The translations under genes were made by a program, and so were the position numbers. Shown here piece after piece: positions 11,806 through 23,685 of a stretch of DNA of 64,000 bases. The stretch spans positions 206,112,217 to 206,176,216 of the forward strand of contig NC_134568.1 of assembly GCF_050947875.1 (NCBI RefSeq), read 5' to 3'. Source of the DNA: Dermacentor variabilis. Its lineage: Eukaryota; Arthropoda; Arachnida; Ixodida; Ixodidae. The notes beneath the pieces were generated by a model that worked only from the letters and a program-made list of their open reading frames with translations, was not told the origin of the DNA and searched no databases. Each line of letters opens with the position of its first letter. Within the stretch, counting starts at the first letter, position 1.

Positions 11806-13604
11806 TTTCGCGTGCAAGTAATGTTCGCCTTTGAGTAATACAGCTCAATAACTAGAATTATGCTTTCTGAAAGGCAAGATTAAAAAAAAATTCCGTATGA
11901 TCTAAACAAAAACAGCCGATATAATCGGAGCTGGCCCAACGTGTTGGGCGACATGTTTCTCAACATCTGTGCTGACAACAGCAACAATGTTGCTGTCGGC
12001 AGCGTCATACTGAGGCGATCGCATTGTTGGCGAACAACCAATTGTGGGCGGCACCAAGTGTAGCAGTATTCTTCAGCCCCGCGTCGGTCTTGCACATCTG
12101 GCCGACGCGTGCTTCCACTTTTTTCTTTCCCCTGTTTATTTTGGTTGCAAGGCGCTCGGAGTCGGTGTGTACCTTAAGACCGTTCTACTTTTCTCTTGTA
12201 GTTTTCTTTCACTGCGCAGAACGCGGCGCAATTCAACGAGAAACGAGCACCATTACGCGGCTCCTCTACAAAAACCCGCTGCCCCATCAGGGAGAGCTGC
12301 ATTCGGCCTCTATACGGGATGCAGCATGCATCCTTCAGTGCTTTCCCTGTGCGGCGCGTCGCTGTCACGAGCGCTTCCCGCGCCTTTCCCTGGCGAAACT
12401 GCCTCCACCATGTCTGCTTGCGACGACCACCTCTCCACCACCTATCCACCGTGACGTGCCACACTGGCGCGCCCAACAGTGCGTAGAGGCGCTCAAAGGG
12501 ACGATGAAGTCCCCAATTATAGGTACATTTCTTTGCAGAAAAAACTCGCTGTAGGCAAAATGTAACAAAGCGGAAGCGTCTTGCGCAGTTATGCTTTCCA
12601 AGCATGAGTGACTTTTCTTTTCTTCCTTCGGCACAATTAAAGTACAGAAAAACAAGCGACCGCTCTCGTTTCGACTAGAGCTGTTAAGTTCTCAAGATTA
12701 TTTCAATTTACATTGTGACAACATCGTTAGCCAGCTGTTTGCCAGAAAGTTGCCGGCATTTGTTAACAACGTGTTTCGTAATATCCGACGGTCGCGCAGT
12801 GGGACAAGGCCACTGACGACTCGTTTCTCATGCGGTCGGGGCAACTATCGACCACTGTGAATATGATCCCTTACTGTGCGATGCAGAAGGAGCGCGACAG
12901 AATGACTCAAAAGAACCGCACTGATGTTTCGCTCATCGGATTCGCTTCCACGAGCATATATGGGGAAGCAACAATTACTTGTTGGAATAAATAGCTGCCA
13001 TGCGGAAGAGCCGGCGTTCTTAGTTTATAACATCCATGCTTGACAGCGCATAACTTTAAGCTTTAATGGGCAGCATTCCAAATAAGTCGACCACTGTTGA
13101 TCATTAGGCCGCAAGAACTACGACTCTCGCCGAAAGTCTTATAATATGACGCTACTTTTAAACACGCTGGAGAAAAGGGAATTCAAACATGAGAAAAGTA
13201 GCGAAACGGGCGAGTCGGTTCGGCTCATTTTAGGACATGCCTTGAGAAAGAGAGAGAATTGGGACGCGGGTAGAAATGTAAGAGCGAGATCGCGAATGAC
13301 TACGGCCCAGAAGTAATGGCGAGGCGCTCGTCTCAAGAGGAACGACCGTAGTAAACACCGGCCAATTTCTTTGAACAAATGCAGCATAGTCCAAAATACA
13401 ATGACGTCCGCGCAGATGAGACATCATTTTTTTTAAGGCTGCCTGCTTTGAGCTGCTTTGAAAGAACAAGGAGCAGCGGTTCATTAGCCGTGGAACGAAA
13501 TACTTCCATTTCACAATTCCTTCGGAAATTGAAACGCATCATGCCCTAATGTCATCTTTATGGCGGTAAGATAGCACGGTCTTTTGGTGGGGGCGATATG
13601 AGAA
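11806..13604. other. Unassigned
   Basis: Contains overlapping open frames of up to 176 codons on both strands (12,024-12,655), but no known motif, no codon pattern I trust and no homologous copy elsewhere in the window. I do not call a gene. Confidence 0.4.
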
Positions 13605-13665
13605 AAAAATTCGTCTGCTTAGATTTACGTGCACGTTAAAAAACCACAAATGATCAAAATTAATT
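13605..13665 (+). mobile_element. Short SINE body fragment
   Basis: Contains GCTTAGATTTACGTGCACGT and AAAAAACCACAAATGATC, corresponding to the middle of the SINE body. Head and tail are missing. Confidence 0.6.
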
Positions 13666-14497
13666 TGTAGCCCCTCACTGTGCCGCCTCTCACAACGCAC
13701 TGTGCCGTTGCGGGGCGTTGAGCCTCACATTTCGAGGACAGTACAGCCAAAGAGCAAAAGGTGCTCAGCCACAATTGCGAACAAGGTAATAGTCTCTGTT
13801 TTTTGTTCCCTCAAAGCGAATGCTCTATAGGTCGTTAAAGTTACACGCCATGCTCAAAAGGCAGCCGTATTTTGTGTGAGCCCATGAACCCGACTGATCA
13901 ATACATCGAACGCGCATCGTTTTTTTTGTTTTTTTTTTCATCTCTTTGTGCCTTGTCATGCCCCTGCCGGCGTTCTGTTCTGATAGTGCAGCGGATGTCA
14001 AACCAACATAATTTGTGCCTTAAAGAAAATTACACACGATGGACTCAAATCCGGCGACGAGCCTAACGTGACTCAGTGCAGTCGTTCACGCCGCACACGA
14101 CGCTCACGAGCGAGGGTGGCAGAATTAATGAGAACTATAGCGCTAAGGAAAAATAGAAAGTAGCTTAGCAGCAACAGGGAGAGAGAAAAAAGAAAGTGAG
14201 CCGGGAGACGTTGCCACTGCAGTTCGGTTGCAATTTCAGTTTTTGAGCCGAGATATCATTCCCCATGGCCACCGCAGGTTCAGCCTCATTCGCAGTTGTA
14301 TTATAGAAGATGGGTTCTCCTTTAACGTCTGAATAAGGGAAACGTAAATGCTCAAAGCGAAAGAAAGAAACGCCATTACTGTTCACGTACTAGCTCTTTG
14401 CGAAGCTCACGAACTATTTTGTGGGACAAATCCTTTGGCATCACATTGATGGGACACAGCTAAAAGCCAGCAATACCAGGGTGCAAGGCGACGCGTC
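13666..14497. other. Unassigned
   Basis: No gene or element recognised; a T-run lies near 13,920-13,938. Confidence 0.45.
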
Positions 14498-14504
14498 ACG
14501 CACA

Positions 14505-14576
<72 letters not shown>

Positions 14577-14577
14577 C
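14498..14577 (+). repeat. (ACGC)n microsatellite
   Basis: About 20 tandem copies of CGCA with one CACA at the start. Confidence 0.97.
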
Positions 14578-15600
14578 CTAAAGCTGTTTTCCTATTCTGC
14601 TTACATAACAACAACGCTTATCTAATATGTTATTTTCTGTTCATCATGAAATCAATGTTTAACGTACGCGTTCTGACTTCAGGACTGTTCTATTGAATGC
14701 ACCTTCATTTTCAACAGACTTTTTACAGAGCCTCCTAGAGGGACAGATCGAGGCTAAAGGCTGAAAATGCCTGACAAAGGCATCTGATCTTCTACAGTAT
14801 GGTAAGCGGTTTAAGAAAAAAATAATATGCACAGTCATGCTTTCATCACATAAAAATACAAAAAATGAAATACTCAATCCTCGTCCGCTCCAAAATAATG
14901 TAAAAACAATTTTTATATGCATATTGTGAAAGCTCATTGAGGAAAACGCATCAATAAAGTTTAAATGTACATTTATTTGACAGACATGCATGCTCCTGCC
15001 GAAGCTAATTTCCTTGCGAATAATTCATAAAACTGACAATACCCTGCACAACACTCATTTAAATCTCAAGGGAGACTTCCCCCTTACATAATATTTCTGT
15101 TAGTTTTACCAATTTTAACGGAAATCTGGGACGGCCTTATTTTTAGCCGTGTGTTACGCGCATGGGAGATCGCTTCAAGAGAGCTTTGGGAAGGCTAATT
15201 AGTTAATCCCACCGATCTGTCTTTCTAAATAATCCCTCCTTGAGCTACAGGTAATGGTTAGGTTGAAGCATGCGCTTAAGCGGTTGTCAGCCCGTTTGCT
15301 TCTTTTTCAGTTGTCAGTTTTTGAGGGAACTAGTCTGCAGGAGCTACATGGGCTGACCATATATCATTTAAACTCTACAAGCCAGAACGCTTCTTTACAG
15401 CCCTTCGTAAAGCACTTTTTTTTTTACATCCGTCGTGACGATTATTTTGCGCAATCGCAAACGCTTAGGTAATGAAATAGCGCAGCGTATTTCTCTCGAA
15501 GATGCGTGCACCACGTTTCAGGCAATCAGTAAACGGGCGTTCCCCGCAAGGTTCATTCATCCGAGCAACATCGTCGCCTGCCTACACCTTTTAGTCGTTT
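14578..15600. other. Unassigned, AT-rich
   Basis: No recognised gene, repeat or element end. Confidence 0.45.
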
Positions 15601-16905
15601 TCTACTCAACCCTCCCACCACTTGGCGAGCCTCACTGCTGCAAGGCCCTGCTCGACATTTAGCGCTACTGTCAGTGCACATCGTGCGTCGTTTACTTCAG
15701 GGTACGCACCTGCGGCCAAGCCAGCGTTTCCTCCGTGGTGTATGAGCCGTCCACAAGTACATATAATGATTCCAGGACTACAGAAGAAGACGGATCTACC
15801 GGCACCTGCTCTAAAACAGCTGAGCTTACTTCTTTTGCATGAAAAGTACAGCAACCACGTGCACATCTATACCGACGGATCGACTACTTCGTGCAGTTCT
15901 GGTGGTGCCGTAGTTATACCAACGCGAGGAATGACACTGCGGTTCAAGACATCGCATGTCACGACTTCAACGGCGGCAGAACTAACGGCCCTGCGTTGAG
16001 CACTGGAATTCATTGATTCTGAAAGACCTAGAAATTGGGCTGTGTTGTGTGATTCAAAACCGGTATTACAGTGCACGCAGTCAGTTCTCCGACACGGATG
16101 TCATGAACAGCTGACATACGCAATCGTGAAACTTCACCATCACGTCCAACAAAAAGGCCACGAGGTTGTTTTTCAATAGGTATCTGGCCATTGTGGAATC
16201 AGTGGCAATGATTTCGCAGATAACGTTGCTCGCACAGCACATCAAGAAGAGCACAGCGTTCCAATTTCGCTTTCAAGGACAGGCGCCGCAAGGCAGCTTC
16301 GACACCTGGTACGCAGTCTCTCACTGACCGAGTGGAACTCGCCAAACTTACGACTTACACGACTGCATCGACTAAACCCCTCCCTGCAACTCCAACCTCC
16401 ACTCGGACTTCCTCGACGTGAAGCTACGCTTCTTTGTCGCCTTTGGTTAGGAGTGGCCTTCACAAAGGCATACTTTACATTAATTGTAGTGACTGACAGT
16501 GCAGCATGCGAGGTCTGTGGCACGGTCCACGATATGCCCCAGAGAGACAAGAACTTGCCAAAGCTTTCCAAAAACTGGACAATCGGTCGCTTTCTGTACA
16601 GGTGCACCTGGAGCACCGTCCCCATCGCCCGTCGGCCCATAAAGCGGTGAAGGCGCTTTTGTGCTTCTTAAGGACGACGGACTTGTGCGACAATCTGTGA
16701 CTATTAATGCAATTTCTGTAAGACCACACGCGTCAGCGAACTCACCGCAATTTCCTTCTTTCCTTCCCTCCTCTCTCTCCCTGTGATCTCTGTTTTCCCC
16801 CTTTCCCATTCCCCCGGTGTAGGGTAGCCAACCGGACGTTATTCTGGTTAACCTCCCTGCCTTCTACTTTTCTCTTTCCTTCCTCCTTCTACTCAACCCA
16901 AAGGA
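15601..16905 (+). mobile_element. 3' end of an I/R1-like non-LTR retrotransposon
   Basis: Contains the RNase H domain, the C-terminal Cys-containing region and a pyrimidine-rich 3' UTR (GTGTAGGGTAGCCAACCGG, GGTTAACCTCCCTGCCTTC). The upstream RT and endonuclease parts are missing, so the copy is 5' truncated. A minus-strand scrap of a similar 3' UTR is at 7535-7635. Confidence 0.8.
15622..16700 (+). pseudogene. RNase H and C-terminal region of non-LTR ORF2
   Basis: RNase H removes RNA from RNA-DNA hybrids during retrotransposition. The frame shows HIYTDGSTTSCSSGG (first Asp), STAAELTALR (Glu), LCDSKPVL (Asp) and VSGHCGISGNDFADN (His/Asp region). A basic stretch follows (RLHRLNPSLQLQPPLG), then CEVCGT, the start of the C-terminal Cys motif. 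In-frame stops occur at 15,997-15,999 and 16,177-16,179. The last 30 or so residues continue in another frame up to about 16,700, so a frameshift lies near 16,600. No activity is expected. Confidence 0.82.
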
Positions 16906-18503
16906 GTTTACTAGCCTAGTGGAGCTTCCTTGCTAACTTTCAATCCCAAGGTAGCATAATAATAAAGAAATCCCTATAAGGAAACATAACAGACGAAATT
17001 CGCCTCCTATGACTTCGACGAGTGTGCTCAGTTACACTTAGGTAATCCTCCTACAGAAGCGGACGACGACAACTGCGTAACGGTACGCATTTTTCCTCCT
17101 TACCCCCTTCGCCGCAGGTAAAAAGAGAAAAAAAAAACCGTTGTTCTTGGTGCCCTATCGGAAAGAGATCCGGAGAGAACAAGAATTCCAGAGAAATTGC
17201 ATCAGGCATTGCGCGAAACAGCAAGTGCGCGCCGCGCATGAGAGCGTCGCATCCGAAAACGAGATGACGAAGAAAGCATCCTCGCCGATCATCGGATGCA
17301 TACACACGCGCGCATTAGAAACGCCAGCGAGCACATATGCCCACGCAGATACTACATAAACGACGACGGGAAATAGATGTCCGCATCAAGCATGCACGAG
17401 TCGGGCTTCTCGGCTTCCAAAAGCGGCCTGCACCGCGAAGGAAGGAAGGCCGGACGAAGCGGCGGACGGCGAGAACACGGTTTGGACGGCGCGGCGTACA
17501 CAAAACGGCGCACGGCTGCGCACAGTCACGCAGCGTGCGGCCGCGGCGTTTCGTCGCCAGTGTGTGAAACAAAACGCCTGTTCCGCTGGAAACCGGCGTA
17601 CATTGTGCGAGAAAGCAAAAAACAAAGAGGGGAGGGAAAGTGTAGTTTCTATTTGCTTCTTCGGCCGAGAGATTCCAGTGGATACGAAAAAAGAAAGCTG
17701 CCCTATATGGAGAGGAATGGAAATGCTCCTGGGCAACCAAGGCCGCATTGCCGCATGGAACTTCATCCCGGCGCACCGAGATTCCACAAAAAGGCGCTGT
17801 TCAAACAGCCACGTAAAGCTCGAAAACAGCTTAAACAAAAACTGCAAACGGTAAGAGCGGTGCAGAACGCTCGAAGAGATGAAATAGCCGACAAGACCAT
17901 CAGAGGTGGGTAGGGGGAAAAAGAATACGCCGAAAATGGACCGTTATTTCCCGCGCGAAATAAATACGCAAAGAAAAATTGAAGTGAGAACGTTTGTTGG
18001 ACTCTGCGCTCAAATGGTTGGAACGGCGACAGAGCTCCGCTTGCTCGATGCGTCAAGATTATGAATTCGCTCCCTGTTGCCGCCGTTGTCCGTTTTTTTT
18101 ATTCCCGCATTCCTTTCCCCGGTGGGCTGTGGACTCCGAGAGTGGCAAAGTGGGAAAGATCAGCTTGCTTTCGGTTTGGTCATTTCTTTTGTTAGCGTTT
18201 CATTATGTGTAGAAAAAAAATTATGAAGTAAAATATCTGTGCCTACAATAACCAGGTAGAAAACTTTTATGGTCTTGCTTTCCAGTCATGTTGCCCTGAC
18301 AATGGCAAAGTTTTGCTGTTTCTAATCAGGGCAAGTAAAACTGGGGAGAAAATATATTATGCTGTAGTTTTGTTCGTAATCACGATTCTTGAGCTACGTA
18401 TAAAAATGCCAATGGGAAACTGATAGCCGCCAGACAGAAACGAAAGGACGCAGATGATTTTAGGAAAATGGGTAGGTTCAACTTGTGTTCACTAAGAAAA
18501 CCA
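16906..18503. other. Unassigned; CpG-rich centre with open frames
   Basis: Frames of 153-178 codons overlap on both strands at 17,315-17,913 in a CpG-rich stretch. The plus frame is strongly basic (R/K-rich) without a recognised domain, and a minus frame of similar length overlaps it, which suggests composition rather than coding. A host promoter or first exon is possible but unsupported. Confidence 0.4.
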
Positions 18504-19487
18504 AGGACGTTATAACGTAAAACTATTGCAAACTTTTCTATTCCAATTCTGTAATCATCCCTCCGCGATTGGGCAAAAACGTTTTCGGACCAACCCCACT
18601 TCACTTGTCTGTCACACGACGTCACGAAAACCGCGATAGCTCCCCACCTGATGTGACGTCTACACACTGATTATGCATGATTTGACAGAAAAAAGAAAAA
18701 CAGTTATTTCTGATTCGATGCCTTTTCGCCATTAGCCCCCGGCTATTGGTCAAAAGTTTTCGAGCTGCACCCACTTCACCTGCCTGTCACGCCATGTCAC
18801 AAAACCGCAAAAACTCACCGCGTCAAAGTGACGTGTACTAAAGATGCATTAATATGCCGAACAAAACTGAATTTTCTTCTGAATAGCCGCAGGCTGCCCC
18901 GTTCCGAAGGGAATAAAAGATGGCTGCAGCCGAGCGCTCAGGCGCTGGGTACTCGCACCTGCTGGAGGGCATGGGTTTATCTGCGTATAATAAAACGTTT
19001 TGCGTGGCCGTGTAACGTTTTCGAGCACTTTCGGCACGTTTACGACTTCATTATTCTTCTGAGGATCCAATCATTCTTCTTTGCGAAGGATCCGTTTTCG
19101 CGTCATTCTTAAACTTCCGTTGCATGCCGCCGCGATTTTCGACCAGCCACCGCAAGCTAAATAAGGGAAACCGGACCAATCGCAGTCGCCGGCACCACCT
19201 TCTTCATCCGGTTATCGACTTTCAGTGCAGTGGCGCGGCCCTATCGAATCCCTCTCCCCTTGAGCGTGCCCCTCGCCTCTTGTCAGCCAATTATATAAGA
19301 CAAGCCGCTCAGTGTAGGCAATGTTATTGGTTTTTCAAGCAAACAAAAGTGACCTCCTAGCGTTTGATTGGTCTCTTCAGACAACCCTGCGGGTGACTGC
19401 CTGGTGCTTGCGTCGACGGTTACGCAAATTTGACGTCAGGAGATTGGAATAAAGACATATTGGAATAGCTTTACGTTATAGGGCCCC
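18504..19487 (-). mobile_element. Non-autonomous TIR element, copy 2 (984 bp)
   Basis: Inverted relative to copy 1 at 7840-8825, with matching ends (TATAACGTAAAACTATT at the left, TTACGTTATAGGGCCCC at the right) and collinear interior. Its length differs by only two bases. The left end is slightly diverged (AGGACGTTATAACG). No transposase frame. Confidence 0.8.
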
Positions 19488-20888
19488 AAGTTACGACGAT
19501 GAAAAAATGCATCTTGTCTTGTAAAGCAAACACATAGGCAACCTTTCTGTGACAGACCTTGCGCAAGTGATCAGGTGTGATTGTTGTATAGCGTAGCGGT
19601 AAGCGCGTCGTGCTATACAACTGGGCTATACTACATACAGTAGCGATGTGTAACCAAACTGGCGCCTTGAGATCGATTGCTATAGAAATTAGGTTAGACA
19701 CCACAGAAGCGCCGAAACAGCACTTGTAATCCCACTGCACACAAACACATTCCACTTTTTTACGGACTGCGTGCTTTGAAGATGTTAAACTGAGCCTTGG
19801 CGCATTGTTCCAATTGGCCTAGAGTGTCTTTCGCCGCTATCCTCGTCGGTCAACGGTGCCACGACGAGAGAATTCGCAGTAACGAAACGGAAGGCATTCA
19901 CACTCGATAGAAACCGCAAAAAATAGTAAACCGAAGTCAATAAAGAAGCATCTTGGACCACAAGTAGTCGAGAGGGGAGCACGCACGCAAGCGCCAAGCC
20001 TTTGAAGCACAAGCTCGCGTACTTCCCTCAACAGTTTCCTTCACCGTCGACCTCACCCGCCTAGCTTCAGAGAGCTTCATAAGAGGCAACAAGGCGTCGA
20101 AGTACTACAACGTCGCAGGACTGTAGGATTAGTCAGCACTCTCGTGTCCGCGCGCAAGCTCGTGCGGATATTCTTACTATGCCAGTAACGCCGGCTTTGA
20201 AGCGCATGTCAGAGCAACATATTGTCTTAGGTCGGCACCGAATGGAAGGGTCTGGAACCACGACGCCGGAAATACCCAGGCGGAGACAAATGGGCTCGAC
20301 ACAAATGGGGAACGTTAGTAAGCCAACAAGAACAACAATTCCGCTTTGTTGCCTTAAACTATAGAGGAGGGAAAAGGGGTGACAGAAAGATAACCGACGC
20401 ATGCAGTAAACCCTTTTTAACTTACGTCACTCAAGCGCAGCCATGATAAACACGTCTGTGCCAGCCGCTTCAGCTTAGAGCACCTTCGCTGCCTTTTCAT
20501 GCGGCGGATGCCGAGTTCGGCGCTCCTTGGTAGTTTGTTGCGAAAGTGGCAGGTTGCCGAGACTAATAGGCACCGTCCCGATCGACTGTATTTGTGAGAC
20601 GTCACGAGGAAAACGGGGAGGAATAGGATCAATGGTCTCTTCGGAAATGCAGTCATCACAGGCAACGTTCTCAGTCCTCTACCACATTCCCTCATTCTAA
20701 TACGTAAAGCAAAATGCTTCGTAAATGCCCGCTCTAAGAAGCCGTACTCGAAACAAGTCATTAAAAATTCCTATGGCTCTGAGCTCATACGCTGCGATAT
20801 GAACCGTATCTCACAGTGGGGGTCGGGATTTATTCAGAAACAAATTTCTATAGCGAAACTGTATATGGCTAGGTTCTCGAAAAAACTA
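19488..20888. other. Unassigned
   Basis: Short frames only; no family recognised. Confidence 0.45.
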
Positions 20889-21313
20889 TATTGTCACGTG
20901 GTCGTGACGTCAAAGAACACAGTAGCAATACTGTGAAAGGTAAAACTATCTTTTATTGGGCGAACCTGTGCCCACAAAACAGGCTACACTTAAAGCACAA
21001 CGAGACCGGCGAATACAGTCGGTGATCGTCGAAAATCTGATCAACGGGTCAAGCGCGTCGGCTTTTATACATTAATCGCCGAATATTCCAGACTAATCGC
21101 TGGGACCCGCGTGCCTTCCAGAAAGTTCTACATTATTCGCGTTGCGCATGCATGCAATCTGATTACACAAGTTTCGGTCACAGACAGTGGATGGAACCAT
21201 CGATAACATTCCAGAAACTTCCCACACATGCAAGCGCGTCCTGCGCTGTGCGATAACGTTTGTCAGGTGGTGAGGCGTGTCGCCCGATAAAGACAAGTAC
21301 ACGTGTTAATACA
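20889..21313 (-). mobile_element. Probable solo LTR
   Basis: On the minus strand a TATA box (GTATAAAAGC; plus 21,062-21,071) is followed about 110 bp later by an AATAAA signal (plus 20,952-20,957), the layout of U3-R-U5. The segment can be bounded by TGT and ACA. No internal coding region is attached and no clean target-site duplication was found, so the exact ends are uncertain. Confidence 0.55.
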
Positions 21314-21340
21314 GAGATCTGTAGACCGAAAATTTCTCCC

Positions 21341-21551
21341 TGGGCTGCTGAGCACGAGGTCGCAGGATCGAATCCCGGCCACGGTGGCCGCATTTCGATG
21401 GGGGCGAAATGCGAAAACACCCGTGTACTTAGATTTAGGTGCACGTTAAAGAACCCCAGGTGGTCGAAATTTCCGTATTTCTCCACTGCGGCGTGCCTCA
21501 TAATCAGAAAGTGGTTTTGGTACGTAAAACACCACAATTTAATTTTTTTTT
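21341..21551 (+). mobile_element. SINE, head truncated
   Basis: Starts at TGGGCTGCTGAGCACGAGG with the B-box GGATCGAATCCC, so about 30 bp of the tRNA-like head are missing. The body and T/A-rich tail are complete. Near-identical direct repeats flank it (AATTTCTCCC at 21,331-21,340 and AATTTCTTCCC at 21,552-21,562). Confidence 0.85.
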
Positions 21552-21860
21552 AATTTCTTCCCAAACGTGGGCCGATCCCGAAGATAGTGCAACACCCGGC
21601 CGACCCGCGGCGGAGGTGAAGCAGGCTTTAAGCACCCGCCAACTTGCAAAAATAAGTTTAATATCTTAGGTCCAAATACAACCCGTATCAGATATTAAGG
21701 TTATAAGAACAGATACTACACTTCGACCCGCGTCGATCGGCCATGTCTACGTTCACACCGCCCTCTCTTTGTCGGCGTTCCAAGCGCTAGCGTTTCTCCT
21801 TTCCTTCCGCTCTCGCGTGCTGGCAGAGCCGTAAGCATCCTGTCCGCCAGGACCGCGAGG
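21552..21860. other. Unassigned
   Basis: No feature recognised between the SINE and the Helitron-like fragment. Confidence 0.4.
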
Positions 21861-22303
21861 CGGAAAGAAATGCCATGTCCATGTGGCCCAGATACCGCAA
21901 ACTTGGAACGTTTCACTGGAGCAACAGCCAGGTTTCAGAGGGAGTTTGTGGGGATCCACTTTTGTGTAGCCTGTGTCGTGTGTGACCACCTGTGGTTTTC
22001 GACTGACCTCACAATCATTAATGCGCTGCGGGACGTCTACCAATGCATGATCGCCTTGGCTACGGTGAAGCAGTGTGTGCCCTGCGAGGGCGGTGACGTG
22101 CGCGTTTGTTCTACATGCCGGGATTCGTTAGTAAAAGGTGTTGTGCCGCGTTTTGCAACGATACATGGGTATGTATACTCTCCGGTGCCTCATCATCTTC
22201 CGAGGCTCAACATCGTGGAAGAGCGACTAGTCGCGCCTCGCCTTCCATTTGTGTGCATACGGCGTTTGACGCGCGGCAATGGACAGTCCGCCATTAAGGG
22301 GCA
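21861..22303 (+). pseudogene. Helitron-type protein fragment (DUF6570-like)
   Basis: The frame starting at 21,870 carries ATARFQREFVGIHFCVACV and VCDHLWF. It then has CVPCEGGDVRVCSTCRDS, VPRFATIHGYVYSPVP and LPRLNIVEERLVAPRLPF. The paired cysteines and the LPRLNIVEERLV block match, from memory, the region found N-terminal to the Rep and helicase domains of arthropod Helitrons. Homology stops after AIKG near 22,303, where a different repeat begins; the open frame simply runs on into it. Rep and helicase domains are absent. It is a fragment, not a working element. Confidence 0.65.
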
Positions 22304-22930
22304 CACATACACAGCTTCGCTCGTCGTCCACCTTCATAAGGGGAATGGCTCTGATGTTTTTAAAGCGAAAGCTTTACTGGCCACGAACTTGCGATTTCGC
22401 CGTGGCGGTGCTCCAAGGAGGCACATGACGTCACAACGCGCGCCTCGCTGCGGATATTTCTCTCTCTCGCTCCCTAGTCACTACTGCGCCTGCGCCACTA
22501 GTAGCACCGAGCTACAGGTGTTCCGCCGCTGCGCAGCGCCGCGCCTTTCAGCTGCCACCGTTTGGTATGACGTCACACCGCGTTCCTCGTCGTTGCGCTC
22601 GCCTCCGCCGCTTCTCCAGCTGCGTCGCATGCCTGATAACATGTTGGAGGATTGAAAAGGACAGCTCGCGTGCGTCGCTACCGCAGTTGAGGCGGCAGTA
22701 TGGACGGCGACAATTCTGATAAGCAGGAGGAGGCCTGGAATCGACATCGGAACAAGATGAAGAGGAAACGAATCGCCCAGGAAACAGACGAACAGCGCGC
22801 CGAACGACTGGCTAAACGCCGCAAACATAGCTAGACAACCAGACTAAACTGGACTTGCAGTCAAGATTAACCAAGGCTAACCATGCTATGCCTTAGCTTT
22901 CGCTACGTATATTCTGGCATAGCCGAGCTA
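22304..22930 (+). mobile_element. Dispersed element with CpG-rich leader and small ORF
   Basis: This segment abruptly replaces the Helitron-type frame. It has a CpG-rich part with two TGACGTCA sites (22,427-22,434 and 22,568-22,575) and then the small ORF at 22,700. Its layout (promoter-like leader followed by a start codon) suggests the 5' part of an element, possibly another Helitron. That is inference from general resemblance to repeated tick sequences. Confidence 0.4.
22700..22834 (+). CDS. Small basic ORF, Helitron-associated type
   Basis: A 44-codon frame beginning MDGDNSD and ending with a basic stretch containing ETDEQRAERLAKRRKHS. The EQR.ERLAKRR pattern resembles the charged repeats seen at the N-termini of arthropod Helitron proteins. 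Either it is a truncated start of such a protein or chance. There is no partner gene next to it. Confidence 0.35.
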   Translation: MDGDNSDKQEEAWNRHRNKMKRKRIAQETDEQRAERLAKRRKHS

Positions 22931-23514
22931 AGCCACTGCCATTTTTTTTTTTGAATGTGCACAATGCCGTCTATGTCCGCGGCAGAACAGCCGTTTGCGG
23001 CCTCTGAACTGTGTGCGCGAACACCACCCCTCTCACGGTCATCGTGGCGCACAAATGACCGCACGAAATGCTGAGTGTAAATATTGCGCTATATATATCT
23101 CACTGTTCAGCACGTCTGGCTCCCAATACCAGGTTACCGCACTGTTATGAGCTGAATCCCCAGTGGTGGTGACGAGCAAAAACGTGGGAACACGACGTTT
23201 CCTTCGTGCATCTATTCTCGAGAGCAGTATGACATATGCGCCATACCGTCTTCATGAGCTGACTGAGCGGCCTTGTCTGCATGCCTAGACAGTCTCGGAA
23301 AACAAGCTTTTGGATTGTTTCAATGATAAGCAACAAATTACTTTAAAGAGACGAAGTCACACTCAGAATAAAATTACCATTTAGAGAGAAATTAGACAAC
23401 CTTATTGTCTAATTATTGTCTCTAACTAGCGAACGTTTCTTTTCGTTAAATTAAATTGTGAAATGTAGCGCCCCAAAATGCCACAATGGGGGACGAAGCG
23501 TAGCGGAGCGCTCG
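22931..23514. other. Unassigned
   Basis: No gene or element end recognised. Confidence 0.45.
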
Positions 23515-23685
23515 CGATGAAGTTTGACCACCCGGGATGGTTTTAACGTGCACCAAAATCTAAATACACGAGCGTTTTTTTGCATTCCTCTCCCACCTAA
23601 ATACAGCCGCAACGGCCGGGAATCGAGCTCGTGACCTTGTGCTCAACAGTGGGACACCATATCTACCAGCGGCGGGTGTCTTTTT
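23515..23685 (-). mobile_element. Degenerate SINE copy
   Basis: Plus-strand text contains GTTTTAACGTGCACC, AATCTAAATACACGAGCG, CGGCCGGGAATCGAGC and CTTGTGCTCAACAG. This is the SINE read from its tail towards its head on the minus strand. The tail part is lost. Confidence 0.75.

Noticed and set aside
12024..12655. 176-codon plus frame and 143-codon minus frame
   Set aside because: They overlap on opposite strands with no recognisable motif in either.
17315..17913. Overlapping 153- and 178-codon frames, possible host gene
   Set aside because: CpG-rich sequence lowers stop frequency on both strands; no domain, no homologous copy and no splice pattern I could defend.
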